From: Amorphus coralli DSM 19760
GTDB taxonomy: Bacteria; Pseudomonadota; Alphaproteobacteria; Rhizobiales; Amorphaceae
Direction of reading: 5' to 3'
DNA: 64,000 nt
Assembly (NCBI RefSeq): GCF_000374525.1
Contig: NZ_KB894571.1
Span: 1 to 64,000 of the forward strand
This document shows positions 1-8,859 of the stretch, piece after piece. The position numbers and the translations under genes are program-made. The notes under the pieces were generated by a model. That model was given only the letters and a program-made list of their open reading frames with translations, was not told the DNA's origin and searched no databases. Position 1 is the stretch's first letter, and the number at the start of each line of letters is the position of its first letter.

Positions 1-53
1 TCCCGGAGCCGGTGAGCGCAAGCGAACTCGGCGTGAGGGGCATCTCTTCAACG

Positions 54-95
54 CAAAGCCGGACGGAAAACCGGTTCCCACTTTTCCTGGCTTTG
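54..95 (-). terminator. inverted repeat directly after the acetamidase stop codon
   Basis: CAAAGCC (54-60) pairs with GGCTTTG (89-95), and inside it GGAAAA (65-70) pairs with TTTTCC (82-87). On the minus strand the hairpin begins at the base next to the acetamidase stop codon (96-98), the usual place for an intrinsic terminator. No T-run follows, so it may only stabilise the 3' end. Confidence 0.35.
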
Positions 96-1040
96 CTATC
101 CCAACACCACCCGCGGGAAATGGAACGACACCACCCAGTTCGGCGCGTCGACGATCTCGGAAATCCGAAGGTCGCCGCAGACCGACGCCAGCATGTAGGC
201 ATCGACCGGGTCCATGCCGGTCTCCGCAGACAGCAGATCGATCATCCCGGACACCGCCGCCCGCGCACCCTCCATCAGGTCGGGGCCTATGCCGGTGGTG
301 ACTTCGTAACCCTTGGCGTCGAGGTGGCGGGTCACCGGTCCAGCCGTCGTGAAGCGCGGCATGGCGAGACGGGCGTCCTTCACCAGGTCGATGGTAAGCG
401 CCACGTCCATCGGGCTTTCGATCGCGGTGCCGCAGACCTCGCCATCGCCCTGCGCGGCATGGGTGTCGCCCACGGACAGAAGCGCCCCGTCCACCTCGAC
501 CGGGAGATAGAGAACCGTCCCCGCCGACAGATCCCGCACGTCGAGATTGCCGCCGACTCGACGTGGCGGGATGACGGAATGAGGGCCCGGCGCCGCGGGA
601 GAGCAACCGATGGTGCCCGCGAAGGGCTTCAGCGGAACCTTGCCGACAGCCCCGAAGGCCGCCGGCTGGCGGATTTCGCGATCATAGGACCACAGGTGCA
701 GCGCGGGATCGGGGAACTGGTCGGCGAGAAGACCGAAGCCTGGAATGTTGGCTGTCCAGCCGAAGCCGGACGGATCAAATCCATCGATGGTGATCTTCAG
801 CGCGTCGCCGGGTTCCGCGCCTTCCACATACACCGGGCCATTCACCGGGTTCACCCGGCCGTCGTCCATCCGCCCGAGATCGGCAACGGTGCTGGCCTTC
901 GTGATCTGCCCGTCGGAGGCATCGATGCACTCGAAGGCCACCGTCTCTCCCGGCGCGATGCGCGCCACCGGCTCGATCGACCGGTCCCAGCCATAGTGGT
1001 TGCGGGTGCGGTGAATCGTGTGAGCGCAGTCTCGGCACAT
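96..1040 (-). CDS. acetamidase/formamidase family amide hydrolase
   Basis: This 314-residue protein matches the FmdA/AmdA family, cytoplasmic enzymes that hydrolyse short amides such as formamide or acetamide to the acid and ammonia. The N-terminus carries the subgroup signature MCxxC followed by a TIH and an HYGW stretch (residues 2-18). The middle contains the family segments around VNPVNGPVYVEGAEPGD, TIGCSPA and GDTHAAQGDGEVCG, which hold the likely metal and catalytic residues. Length is normal. The ATG has a GGAG ribosome-binding site seven bases upstream. It is transcribed away from the TAXI transporter operon and shares its intergenic region, so the two may be co-regulated. The family is clear; the substrate is not known. 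Confidence 0.88.
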   Translation of the reverse strand: MCRDCAHTIHRTRNHYGWDRSIEPVARIAPGETVAFECIDASDGQITKASTVADLGRMDDGRVNPVNGPVYVEGAEPGDALKITIDGFDPSGFGWTANIPGFGLLADQFPDPALHLWSYDREIRQPAAFGAVGKVPLKPFAGTIGCSPAAPGPHSVIPPRRVGGNLDVRDLSAGTVLYLPVEVDGALLSVGDTHAAQGDGEVCGTAIESPMDVALTIDLVKDARLAMPRFTTAGPVTRHLDAKGYEVTTGIGPDLMEGARAAVSGMIDLLSAETGMDPVDAYMLASVCGDLRISEIVDAPNWVVSFHFPRVVLG

Positions 1041-1206
1041 GACGAAACTCCAGGAAACTCTGGTGGCGGTTGTCGGGTCGGGACGAGCCTAGCGGACAGC
1101 GCCGCCCCCGTCGAACGCCTCCCCGCCAGCCGGCGGGATGTTCGTGAACGCCGTCAAAAACGGAGATGACAACGGCGCCGCGCTTGATAAGGTATCGGCA
1201 GAATTC

Positions 1207-1225
1207 TCACTTTGTAATAAAGTGA
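1207..1225. promoter_or_regulatory. perfect 19-bp palindrome, candidate IclR operator
   Basis: TCACTTTGTAATAAAGTGA is a perfect 7-bp inverted repeat with a 5-bp spacer, the only AT-rich stretch in the divergent region between the acetamidase gene and the TAXI operon, about 60 bases before the TAXI start codon. IclR-type regulators bind palindromes of this size, and one is encoded within the operon. The link between site and regulator is inference. Confidence 0.45.
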
Positions 1226-1286
1226 CGCTGGCCGAACACACGGCTCCGCCGGCAACGACCGGCACCAACGGGAGGAAACTGACCAG

Positions 1287-2249
1287 ATGATCAACAGGCT
1301 CATTGCGCCCGCAATCCTTGCGGCGGGACTGACAGTCGCAGGCGCGGCAAGCGCTCAGACCGTCGGCATGGCGACGTCCAATCCGGGCTCGCTCTATCAC
1401 GGCATCGGCTCGGCAGTGGCGAAGGCCGCCAACGAAAGCGGGCTGAACACCACCATCCAGCCGGCCACCAGCCCGAACCAGTATCTGCCGCTGGTGAACG
1501 CCAACGAGATGGAGTTCGGCGTCTCCAACCTGGAGGAATTCCTCTACGCCTACGAGGGCTTGGAGTGGTTCAACGGACGGGCCAACCCGGAACTGCGCGT
1601 GGTCGCGCTTCTGATGCCGCTTCAGGAAGCGATCTTCGTCCGCAAGGATTCCGATATCAAGACGATCGCCGACCTCAAGGGCAAGCCGATGGTGGACGGC
1701 TACACCGCCCAGAACACCATCCTCCCGCACCTCGACGCCATGTACGCCACGGCGGGAATGACGCGAGATGACATGCAGCCGGTGCAGGTGCCCAGCGTGG
1801 TCGGCGGCGCGGACGCCTTCATGGCCGGCGATTCAGTCGGCTTCATCTTCTCGCATGGCGCCGGCAAGGTGCGCGAGGCGGATGCATCGGTGGGCGGTCT
1901 GCGCGCCCTGACGGTGCCGGACACGCCGGAAGCCCTGGCCGCGCTTCGTGAGCACTGGAAGACCGCCAGCGTCGTCACGATCGAGCCGGGTCCCGCCTAT
2001 CCTGGCGTTCTGGAGACGGGGACCTACTGGGAATACCCGCAGACGATGTTCACCAATGCGTCGGTGTCCGATGACGTCGTCTACGCGATGACCAAGGCGG
2101 TCTACGAGAACCAGGAGCTGCTGGCCTCCAGCTTCCCGCCCTTCAAGAAGTTCGATCCGGCCACGCACATGGTCGGCGACGTCGCCCCGGGCCAGTATCA
2201 TCCCGGAGCGATCAAGTTCTACAAGGAAGCCGGGCTCTGGAAAGAGTAG
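1287..2249 (+). CDS. TAXI-family TRAP transporter solute-binding protein
   Basis: A 320-residue periplasmic binding protein with a Sec signal peptide (residues 1-23, cleavage after ASA). The mature start, with a GSLYHGIGSAVAKAANE-like stretch and a TSPNQYLPLVN motif, is typical of TAXI proteins, which capture small carboxylates for a fused TRAP permease. The start ATG follows a GGAGG site. It is the first gene of an operon with the permease six bases downstream, then an IclR regulator, an amidohydrolase and an FAD hydroxylase, so the ligand is probably the aromatic or cyclic acid degraded by these enzymes. The exact ligand cannot be read from sequence. Confidence 0.88.
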   Translation: MINRLIAPAILAAGLTVAGAASAQTVGMATSNPGSLYHGIGSAVAKAANESGLNTTIQPATSPNQYLPLVNANEMEFGVSNLEEFLYAYEGLEWFNGRANPELRVVALLMPLQEAIFVRKDSDIKTIADLKGKPMVDGYTAQNTILPHLDAMYATAGMTRDDMQPVQVPSVVGGADAFMAGDSVGFIFSHGAGKVREADASVGGLRALTVPDTPEALAALREHWKTASVVTIEPGPAYPGVLETGTYWEYPQTMFTNASVSDDVVYAMTKAVYENQELLASSFPPFKKFDPATHMVGDVAPGQYHPGAIKFYKEAGLWKE

Positions 2250-2255
2250 ACCCGG

Positions 2256-4199
2256 ATGACCGCATCTCTTGCTCGGGAGCCCGGATTCGGGCTCCCTTTT
2301 TCCGTCTGGCGCCCCCTCGCCACGACCCTCGCCGCCGCCATCACGCTCGTTGCCGGCGCCTGGTCGCTCGGCGTGCCGCGCATGCTCGGCACGTCCTTCT
2401 ACCCCCAGCAGTTCCTGGCCATCGTGCTCGGCATCGCGCTGGCGCTCGCCTTTGTGCTCACCACCGCCGGACGTGACCGCCGCACCGGCAAGCTTCCCTG
2501 GTACGACGCGCTCGCCGCCCTGCTCGGGCTCGGAGCGAGCCTCTACGTCGCCGTCGTCTACCCGCAGGTGGTCAACCAGATCTTCTTTCGCCCGCCCGAA
2601 GCCTATGTGCCGGGCGTGATCCTCATTCTCCTCGCGCTGGAGGCCGTGCGCCGCACCACCGGCTGGGCGCTGGTCATCATCATCGTCGTCTTCCTGGCCT
2701 ATGCCATGTGGGGCGATGCCATGCCGGGCCGGCTCGCGGGCCGCGCCTCCGACTGGCAGAAGCTCTCCGGCTACATGGCCTATGACGTGAACGGCATCCT
2801 GGGCATCCCGATCTCGGTGGCCGCAACCGTGGTGGTTGCCTTCATCTTCTTCGGCAGCCTGCTCAACGTGACCGGCGGCTCGCGCTTCTTCACCGACGGC
2901 GCGCTTCTTTCCATGGGGCGGCTGCGCGGCGGCCCGATGAAGATCGCGGTGGCCGCCTCCGCCCTGTTCGGATCGATCTCCGGGGCGGCGGTGGCCAATG
3001 TCGTTGCGACCGGCGTCGTCACCATCCCGATGATCAAGCGCAGCGGCTATCCGAGCCACAAGGCCGCTGCCATCGAATCGGTCGCCTCCACCGGCGGCCA
3101 GCTGATGCCGCCTGTGATGGGCGCCGCCGCCTTCCTGATGGCGGAGTTCCTGCAGCTTCCCTATTCCGACATCGTCCTGGCGGCGCTGATCCCGGCGCTG
3201 CTCTACTACGGCGCCCTGTTCGTCCAGGCCGACCTGGAGGCCGCGCGCCTCGGCATCGCCGCGGCCCCCGAAGACGAAATGCCGAAGAAGCGCACGGTGC
3301 TCGGCGGGCTCCACTTCGTTCTCGCCTTCGCGCTTCTGATCTACGCGCTGTTCGGCATGAACTGGCAGCCGGAGCGCGCGGCGATCCTGGCCTCGGCCGC
3401 CGTCGTCATCACGGCGCTCGTCTTCGGCTACGACGGCACGCGGGCCGGGATCGGAGCCATTGCCCGGGCCTTGGTGACCACCGGCGAAGGCGTCGTGGAG
3501 ATCATCGTGATCTCTGCGGCCGCCGGCATCGTCATCGGCGTCCTCAACATCTCCGGGCTCTCCTTCAACCTCACCTACGCGCTGGTCCAGATCGGCGGCG
3601 GCAGCGCGATCCTGCTGCTCGTCCTGTCGGCCCTCATCTGCATCGTGCTGGGCATGGGGCTGCCGACGCTCGGGGTCTACGTGCTGCTGGCCGCGCTCGT
3701 CGCCCCGGCGCTGGTGGAGGTGGGCATCGAGCCGGTCGCGGCGCACATGTTCGTCCTCTACTTCGGCATGATGTCGATGATCACCCCGCCGATCGCGCTG
3801 GCCGCCTTCGCGGCTGCCTCGATCGCGCAGGCCGATCCGATGAAGACGGGCATGGCAGCGGTAAAATTCGGCTGGGCGGCCTACGTGGTGCCGTTCCTGT
3901 TCGTCTTCTCGCCCGCGCTGATCCTGATCGGCAACCCGGCCCAGGTGGCACTGGCCATCGTCACGGCGGCGCTCGGCGTATGGCTCGTGTCGGCGGCGCT
4001 GGCCGGCTACTTCATGGCCCGGCTGTCGCCGGTCATGCGGGGGCTGTTCGCCCTGTTCGGGCTGATGGCTCTGGTGCCGGCCGGGGCCTTCGACGGCGCG
4101 CTCTACACCGACATGGCCGGGGTCGCCGGCGGCTTGGCCGTCATGCTCTACACGCTTTACGGCGCCCCGCGGCGCGGCGCATCCGGGGCGGCAAAGTGA
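2256..4199 (+). CDS. TRAP transporter fused permease (4TM + 12TM)
   Basis: A 647-residue inner-membrane protein with about sixteen or more hydrophobic segments. The size and the conserved FGSISGAAVANVVATG and GLPTLGVYVLL stretches are those of the fused DctQM permeases that work with TAXI binding proteins and use the sodium gradient. It sits six bases after the binding protein gene and overlaps the IclR gene by four bases (GTGA), so the proteins are probably made together. A long open frame exists on the opposite strand here, but it has no recognisable features and is a product of high GC. Confidence 0.92.
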   Translation: MTASLAREPGFGLPFSVWRPLATTLAAAITLVAGAWSLGVPRMLGTSFYPQQFLAIVLGIALALAFVLTTAGRDRRTGKLPWYDALAALLGLGASLYVAVVYPQVVNQIFFRPPEAYVPGVILILLALEAVRRTTGWALVIIIVVFLAYAMWGDAMPGRLAGRASDWQKLSGYMAYDVNGILGIPISVAATVVVAFIFFGSLLNVTGGSRFFTDGALLSMGRLRGGPMKIAVAASALFGSISGAAVANVVATGVVTIPMIKRSGYPSHKAAAIESVASTGGQLMPPVMGAAAFLMAEFLQLPYSDIVLAALIPALLYYGALFVQADLEAARLGIAAAPEDEMPKKRTVLGGLHFVLAFALLIYALFGMNWQPERAAILASAAVVITALVFGYDGTRAGIGAIARALVTTGEGVVEIIVISAAAGIVIGVLNISGLSFNLTYALVQIGGGSAILLLVLSALICIVLGMGLPTLGVYVLLAALVAPALVEVGIEPVAAHMFVLYFGMMSMITPPIALAAFAAASIAQADPMKTGMAAVKFGWAAYVVPFLFVFSPALILIGNPAQVALAIVTAALGVWLVSAALAGYFMARLSPVMRGLFALFGLMALVPAGAFDGALYTDMAGVAGGLAVMLYTLYGAPRRGASGAAK

Positions 4200-4969
4200 G
4201 CGATAGCAGCAGCCTGGAGCGGATGCTGGCCATCCTCGGCCTCTTCGACGAGGCCCGGCCGGAATGGACCCCGGCGGAGCTTGCCGTGCAGCTCGGCACC
4301 AGCCGGCCAACGCTCTACCGCTACCTGAAGATGCTGAAGGGCGCCGGCCTGGTGGCGAGCGTCGACCAGGCCACCTACACGGTCGGACCGCGGGTGGTGG
4401 AGCTCGACTATCTGCTCAGGCGGGCCGATCCGCTGGTGCCGGATTCCGAAGAGGAGATCGAGGCGGTGGCCGCCCGCTATCCCGGCACCGCCTTCGTTTC
4501 GCGCTGGTACCGCGACCGGGTTCTCTGCATCACCTCGGCCAGTTCCGCCGCCGACGTCGTGTCCCGCTTTCCCCGTGGCAAGCCGATGCCGGTGGGCCGC
4601 GGTGCCACATCGCACGCCATCGTCGCCTACATGCCGCGCCGCCAGCTCCTGCCGCTGGTGGAGGCCCGCCTCGACGACTACCGCGACATCGGCTTCGGCA
4701 GCGATCCCGACGCGATCCTCAGCCGGTACCGGCAGGTGCGGCGCGATGGCTACATCGCCTCGCGCGGCGAGGTGCAGCCCGGCGTCGTCGGCACCGCCGC
4801 GCCAATCTTCGGGGCGGGACCGGTCCCGGTCGGCAGCCTCTGCCTGACAATGGCCGAGCGCGAGTTCGCCCGGCTGGATCCGGCTGCCATCGCCCGGGAG
4901 GTCATGGCCTCGGCGGCCCGCATCGGCGATCGCCTCGCCTCCCGCCGCCGGCTCGAAGCAGCCGAGTGA
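4196..4969 (+). CDS. IclR-family transcriptional regulator
   Basis: The real start is the GTG at 4196, which overlaps the permease stop; the frame stays open upstream only inside the permease gene. The 257-residue protein has an N-terminal winged helix (about residues 5-60, LERMLAILGLFDE and TSRPTLYRYLKML) and an effector-binding domain (about 75-250) with the RGATSHAIVAY and SRGEVQPGVVGTAAPIF stretches typical of IclR proteins. Its position inside the transport and degradation operon suggests that it senses the substrate or an intermediate. The palindrome at 1207-1225 is the best candidate operator. Whether it activates or represses is unknown. Confidence 0.88.
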   Translation: MSDSSSLERMLAILGLFDEARPEWTPAELAVQLGTSRPTLYRYLKMLKGAGLVASVDQATYTVGPRVVELDYLLRRADPLVPDSEEEIEAVAARYPGTAFVSRWYRDRVLCITSASSAADVVSRFPRGKPMPVGRGATSHAIVAYMPRRQLLPLVEARLDDYRDIGFGSDPDAILSRYRQVRRDGYIASRGEVQPGVVGTAAPIFGAGPVPVGSLCLTMAEREFARLDPAAIAREVMASAARIGDRLASRRRLEAAE

Positions 4970-5013
4970 CGGACCGAACAAGACTGATCTGAGTGAATGA
5001 AAGGACCTTCGTC

Positions 5014-6033
5014 GTGCAGAAGATCGACGTCTTCAATCACATCTGGCCGAAGCCCTACTTCGATGCCCTGATCGCCGCAACGGGCGAGATGCAGGCGATC
5101 ACCGCCCGCTCGGGACGGGTGCCGATGATGACCAACCTCGACCGCCGGTTCGAGGTGATGGACATGTTCGGCGAGGACTACCGCCAGATCCTCTCCCTGG
5201 CCGCGCCCGCTCCGGAGGCGATCGCCGATCCCGCGAAGGCGCTGGAGCTCACCAAGATCGGCTCCGATTCCATGGCCGAGCTCTGCCAGGAGCATCCCGA
5301 CCGCTTCCCCGGCTTCATCGGCACCGCTTCGCTGACCAGCGGTGACGCCTGCGTCGCGGAGTGCCGCCGGGCGGTGGAGGAGCTCGGCGCCGTCGGCATG
5401 CAGATCTACACCAACGTCAACGGGATGCCGCTCGACAGGCCCGAATTCGAGCCCTTCTTCGCCTACATGGCCGAGGTCGGAAAACCGGTTTGGATGCACC
5501 CGCTGCGGGCGCAGAATTTCCCGGACTACCTCACCGAGGACCGCTCGGAGTACGAAATCTGGTGGACCTTCGGCTGGCCTTACGAGACCAGCGCCGCCAT
5601 GGCCCGCATGGTCTTTTCCGGCCTGTTCGACCGCTGCCCGGGCCTTAAGATCATCACCCACCACGCCGGCGGCATGGTGCCCTTCTTCGAGGGCCGCGTC
5701 GGGCCGGGGTGGGACCAGATGGGCAAGCGCACGACCGACCGCGACCTGGGCGCCACCCTCAAGGGGCTTAAGCGGCCGCATCTCGATTATTTCCGCGACT
5801 TCTACGCCGACACCGCCACGTTCGGCTCCAAGAAGGCCATCGAGCACGCGGCGGAGTTCTTCGGCGAGGAGCACGTGCTGTTCGCGTCCGACGCCCCGTT
5901 CGATCCGGAGGGCGGACCGACCTACATCCGCGAGACGATCCGGATCATCGACAGCCTCGAGGACGAAGCGCTGAAACGGAAGATCTATCAGGACAACGCC
6001 GTGGCACTCCTCGGCCTGGAGGTACCGGCGTGA
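5014..6033 (+). CDS. ACMSD-like amidohydrolase superfamily protein, possible decarboxylase
   Basis: I chose the GTG at 5014 because GAAAGGA (4999-5005) lies eight bases before it; a GTG at 4993 would add seven residues. The 339-residue protein belongs to the amidohydrolase_2 group that includes aminocarboxymuconate-semialdehyde and gamma-resorcylate decarboxylases. Visible conserved elements are WMHPL (His162), THHAGG (His216, His217) and SDAPFDPEGG (Asp293). Oddly, the first metal motif reads DVFNH rather than DxHxH, so the first histidine is phenylalanine (residue 7). With the hydroxylase that follows (GTGA overlap), a decarboxylation then hydroxylation route for an aromatic acid is plausible but unproven. 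Confidence 0.8.
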   Translation: MQKIDVFNHIWPKPYFDALIAATGEMQAITARSGRVPMMTNLDRRFEVMDMFGEDYRQILSLAAPAPEAIADPAKALELTKIGSDSMAELCQEHPDRFPGFIGTASLTSGDACVAECRRAVEELGAVGMQIYTNVNGMPLDRPEFEPFFAYMAEVGKPVWMHPLRAQNFPDYLTEDRSEYEIWWTFGWPYETSAAMARMVFSGLFDRCPGLKIITHHAGGMVPFFEGRVGPGWDQMGKRTTDRDLGATLKGLKRPHLDYFRDFYADTATFGSKKAIEHAAEFFGEEHVLFASDAPFDPEGGPTYIRETIRIIDSLEDEALKRKIYQDNAVALLGLEVPA

Positions 6034-7625
6034 ACGGACAGGCATTTGACGCCGACGTCATCATTTCCGGCGGCGGCCCGGTCGGGATGGGGCTCGCCAT
6101 CGAGCTCGGCCAGCGCGGGATTTCCGTTATCGTGGTGGAGCGCTATCCAGAGCTTCAGCCGGTGCCGAAAGGGCAGAACCTCACCCAGCGGACGATGGAG
6201 CACTTCCAGGCCTGGGGGATCGAGGAGGCGGTGCGCAACGCCCGGACCGTCCGCTCCGACTACGGCATCGGCGGGCTGACCACCTACCGCACGCTGCTCT
6301 CCGACTACACCCACGACTGGCTGCAGCGCGAACTGGTACGGCCCTACTATGCCGCCGACAACGAGCGGCTGCCGCAGTACCAGACCGAGGCCGTGATGCG
6401 CACGCGCGTGGCGGAGCTGCCCTCTGTCGAGGTGCTCTACGGCTGGCAGGTCGAAGACGTCAGCCAGGACGCAGACGGTGTGGAACTGGCGATCGCCGAG
6501 CGCAAGGGCGAGGGCCGCCGGACGGTCCGCGCGCGTTACGCGGTCGGCTGCGACGGATCGCGGTCGATACTGCGCGACAAGGGCGGACTGACCCAGACGC
6601 GCACCGATCACGACCGGCTGATGGTGCTCTTGGTGTTCCGCTCCACCGAGCTCCACGAGCTTCTGGAGCGCTACCCCGGCAAGTCCTTCTACAACGTGCT
6701 GCATCCCCACCAGAAGGGCTACTGGCTGTTCTTCGGCCGGGTGGACCTCGGCACCACCTGGTTCTTCCACGCCCCCGTGCCCGCCGACACGACGAAGGAC
6801 AATTTCGACTTCGTCGCCTACCTGCACGAGGCCGCCGGCGCCGAGTTCGCCGTGGAACTCGACCATATCGGCTTCTGGGACCTGCGTTTCGCCATCGCAG
6901 ACCGGTATCGCAACGGCCGCATCTTCATTGCCGGCGACGCCGCACACAGCCACCCGCCCTATGGCGGCTACGGCGTGAACTCCGGCCTCGAGGACGCGCG
7001 CAATCTCGGCTGGAAGCTGGCGGCCCGGCTGGAAGGCTGGGGCGGCGAGGCCCTGCTGGACTCCTATGACGCGGAGCGCCAACCGGTTTTCGCCTCCACC
7101 GCCGGCGATTTCATCGAGAAGGCGATCTACACCGACCGGGAGTTCCTGGAAACCTACGATCCGGCGGTGGATCGCGAGGCCTTCGAGCGGGAGTGGGCCG
7201 AGCGCGGCTCCGGCGCCAAGGGCGAGGTCGCGGCGTTCGAGCCCCACTATGGTGCCTCGCCGGTGGTGCGCGGCGCAGGCGATGACGATACCAGCGCCGT
7301 GGGCCAGCACACCTTCACCGCACGACCGGGGCACCATCTGGCGCCGGCGTCCCTCGCCTCGGGACAGAATGCCATCGGGGCGCTCGGGAGCGGCTTCACC
7401 TTGCTGGCGCTCGGCGCGGACGAAGCCGATGTGACCGCCTTTATGACCGCCGCGAAGGATGCCGGCGCACCGCTGACCATCGTCCGCGACAGCGGCGGCG
7501 ATGCGCTGGAGCGCTATGCCGCCAGGCTGGTGCTGGTGCGGCCCGACCAGTTCGTGGCCTGGGCCGGGGACAGTTGCGGCGCGGAGGCGACCGCCATCCT
7601 GGCCACCGCGCGCGGCAAGGCCTGA
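6030..7625 (+). CDS. FAD-dependent aromatic hydroxylase (PheA/TfdB/MhpA-like)
   Basis: A 531-residue flavoprotein monooxygenase. It has the N-terminal dinucleotide-binding motif GGGPVG (residues 14-19), the DGSRS segment near residue 175, and the second FAD motif GDAAHSHPPYGGYG near residue 300. The C-terminal region resembles the thioredoxin-like tail of phenol hydroxylase-type enzymes. Such proteins use NAD(P)H and oxygen to hydroxylate phenolic rings. Its GTG start overlaps the amidohydrolase stop, and a strong hairpin follows the stop codon, so it ends the operon. The substrate is inferred to be a phenolic product of the previous enzyme. Confidence 0.88.
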   Translation: MNGQAFDADVIISGGGPVGMGLAIELGQRGISVIVVERYPELQPVPKGQNLTQRTMEHFQAWGIEEAVRNARTVRSDYGIGGLTTYRTLLSDYTHDWLQRELVRPYYAADNERLPQYQTEAVMRTRVAELPSVEVLYGWQVEDVSQDADGVELAIAERKGEGRRTVRARYAVGCDGSRSILRDKGGLTQTRTDHDRLMVLLVFRSTELHELLERYPGKSFYNVLHPHQKGYWLFFGRVDLGTTWFFHAPVPADTTKDNFDFVAYLHEAAGAEFAVELDHIGFWDLRFAIADRYRNGRIFIAGDAAHSHPPYGGYGVNSGLEDARNLGWKLAARLEGWGGEALLDSYDAERQPVFASTAGDFIEKAIYTDREFLETYDPAVDREAFEREWAERGSGAKGEVAAFEPHYGASPVVRGAGDDDTSAVGQHTFTARPGHHLAPASLASGQNAIGALGSGFTLLALGADEADVTAFMTAAKDAGAPLTIVRDSGGDALERYAARLVLVRPDQFVAWAGDSCGAEATAILATARGKA

Positions 7626-7630
7626 TCGAC

Positions 7631-7670
7631 CGGCAGCGGGCGGCGCTGTCTCACCGCCGCCCGCTTGCCG
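7631..7670 (+). terminator. strong GC-rich hairpin ending the TAXI/hydroxylase operon
   Basis: CGGCA plus GCGGGCGGCG (7631-7645) pairs with CGCCGCCCGC plus TGCCG (7655-7670), giving a 15-bp stem with one bulged base and a 9-base loop, starting five bases after the hydroxylase stop. There is no clear T-run, which is common in GC-rich alphaproteobacteria. Confidence 0.6.
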
Positions 7671-7786
7671 CCACGAAATCTCCCCATGCGCCAGCCGAGG
7701 AAAGGCGAACCCGAAGGCCCGAGGAGCGTTTTGCAGCAACGCCATGCGACCCGCAGACCGTTCTGCAACCCCAGCCGGAGGTTCGA

Positions 7787-8302
7787 ATGCCCGAACGCAC
7801 TTTTCCCTCTCGCGCAGCATCGGCCGTGAGCCTCGCCCTCGCCGGAACGATGGTTATGACCCTGCCTGCGGCGGCTGCCGGCTGGGAGCGCAGCCAGGAG
7901 GCCGGCGTGACCACTGCCAGCGCTCGCAACGATGCCGGCGCCGAAATCCGCTTCCAGTGCGGCGACCCTTCAGCAGCCGAGGCCAACCCCGACATCCGCC
8001 GCGGCCCTTTCATGCGCGTCGACCTTCCCCGGGACGCCGGCTCGATCGAGGACGGCATCCGCGAAATCGAGATCGTGGTGGACGGTCAGGTCTTCCTGGT
8101 GCCCGTTGTGTTCGTCAGGGACGCAGACACGCCGCGCGCCGAATGGGAACCCTCGGACGACTGGACGGCCTCCCAGATGGAGACGCTCGTCGATGCCATG
8201 CAGATCGGCGACGAGATCGTCTTCGACGAGACGGGCGCCAACATGGCCTTCGCCCTGGAAGGGGCGGAAGGCGCCCTGGAGGACATTTTCGCCTGCGATT
8301 GA
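7787..8302 (+). CDS. exported protein of unknown function
   Basis: The start is the ATG at 7787, placed by GGAGG five bases upstream; an open frame extends further 5' without signals. The 171-residue product has a Sec signal peptide with cleavage near AAAAGW (about residue 30). The mature part is acidic and rich in beta-prone segments (IEIVVDGQVFLVPVVFV) with cysteines in FQCGD and at the C-terminal FACD, which could form a disulfide. The layout recalls IalB-type invasion proteins, but I see no firm match. Neighbours give no functional clue beyond another exported protein downstream. Confidence 0.6.
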   Translation: MPERTFPSRAASAVSLALAGTMVMTLPAAAAGWERSQEAGVTTASARNDAGAEIRFQCGDPSAAEANPDIRRGPFMRVDLPRDAGSIEDGIREIEIVVDGQVFLVPVVFVRDADTPRAEWEPSDDWTASQMETLVDAMQIGDEIVFDETGANMAFALEGAEGALEDIFACD

Positions 8303-8421
8303 TGCCGATTCGGGCGCTTCCGGCTCAGAAAACCGCACGAATTGCGCCAGTTCCGTCTTGCCGCCCGCCCCGCGCCCGACGTAGGTTCCCGTCGCTGACG
8401 AACGGCTGAGGGATGCGGACG

Positions 8422-8859
8422 ATGAACTGGACGAGGCTTGGCGACAGAATGGCGGGACGGGCCGGCGCATGGGCAAGCGCAGTGGTTGCCGTGCTTGCGT
8501 TCGCGATGCCGCAGCCGCTCCAGTCCCAGGAACCGACCGAAGCCGGATCGGGCACCACCCTTTATGCGGTGGGCGCCACCGGCGTCGAATGCGCCAAGGC
8601 ACCGTGCCCGGTGCGCGGCATCTGGATCGCTGAAATCCCGAAGGGCTCGCTCGCCGAGATCCGCAAGGCGCTCCATTTCGCCGACCATGACGGCACCGTC
8701 GGCCTGCCGAACCTCCGCGGACCGTCGGATCACCGCAAGGCCGTGCAGGAGGCGTGGAACGCCGACGAATGTCTGATCGTCGAGGGCGACTTCGGCCCCG
8801 ACGAGAAGACCGGCATTCCTAGGCTGCGCATCGACCGTATCGTCGGCCCCTGCGAATGA
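8422..8859 (+). CDS. exported protein of unknown function with ECAKAPCP motif
   Basis: GAGGG at 8408-8412 is nine bases from the ATG at 8422 but touches the ATG at 8413, so 8422 is preferred. The 145-residue product has a twin-positive N-terminus, a hydrophobic stretch at about 14-32 and a likely cleavage near LQSQ. The mature part contains GVECAKAPCPVRG, two cysteines spaced like those of small proteins of unknown function that bear CxxxPCP motifs, and a third pair near DECLIV and the C-terminal GPCE. The gene overlaps the next by four bases (ATGA), so the two are probably expressed together. Function unknown. Confidence 0.6.
   Translation: MNWTRLGDRMAGRAGAWASAVVAVLAFAMPQPLQSQEPTEAGSGTTLYAVGATGVECAKAPCPVRGIWIAEIPKGSLAEIRKALHFADHDGTVGLPNLRGPSDHRKAVQEAWNADECLIVEGDFGPDEKTGIPRLRIDRIVGPCE

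Noticed and set aside
1833-4310. An 825-residue open frame on the minus strand across the TRAP permease gene
   Set aside because: Composition is an Arg/Asp/Gly/His-rich jumble with no domain or membrane pattern; the plus-strand permease is unmistakable. High GC removes stop codons from the antisense frame.
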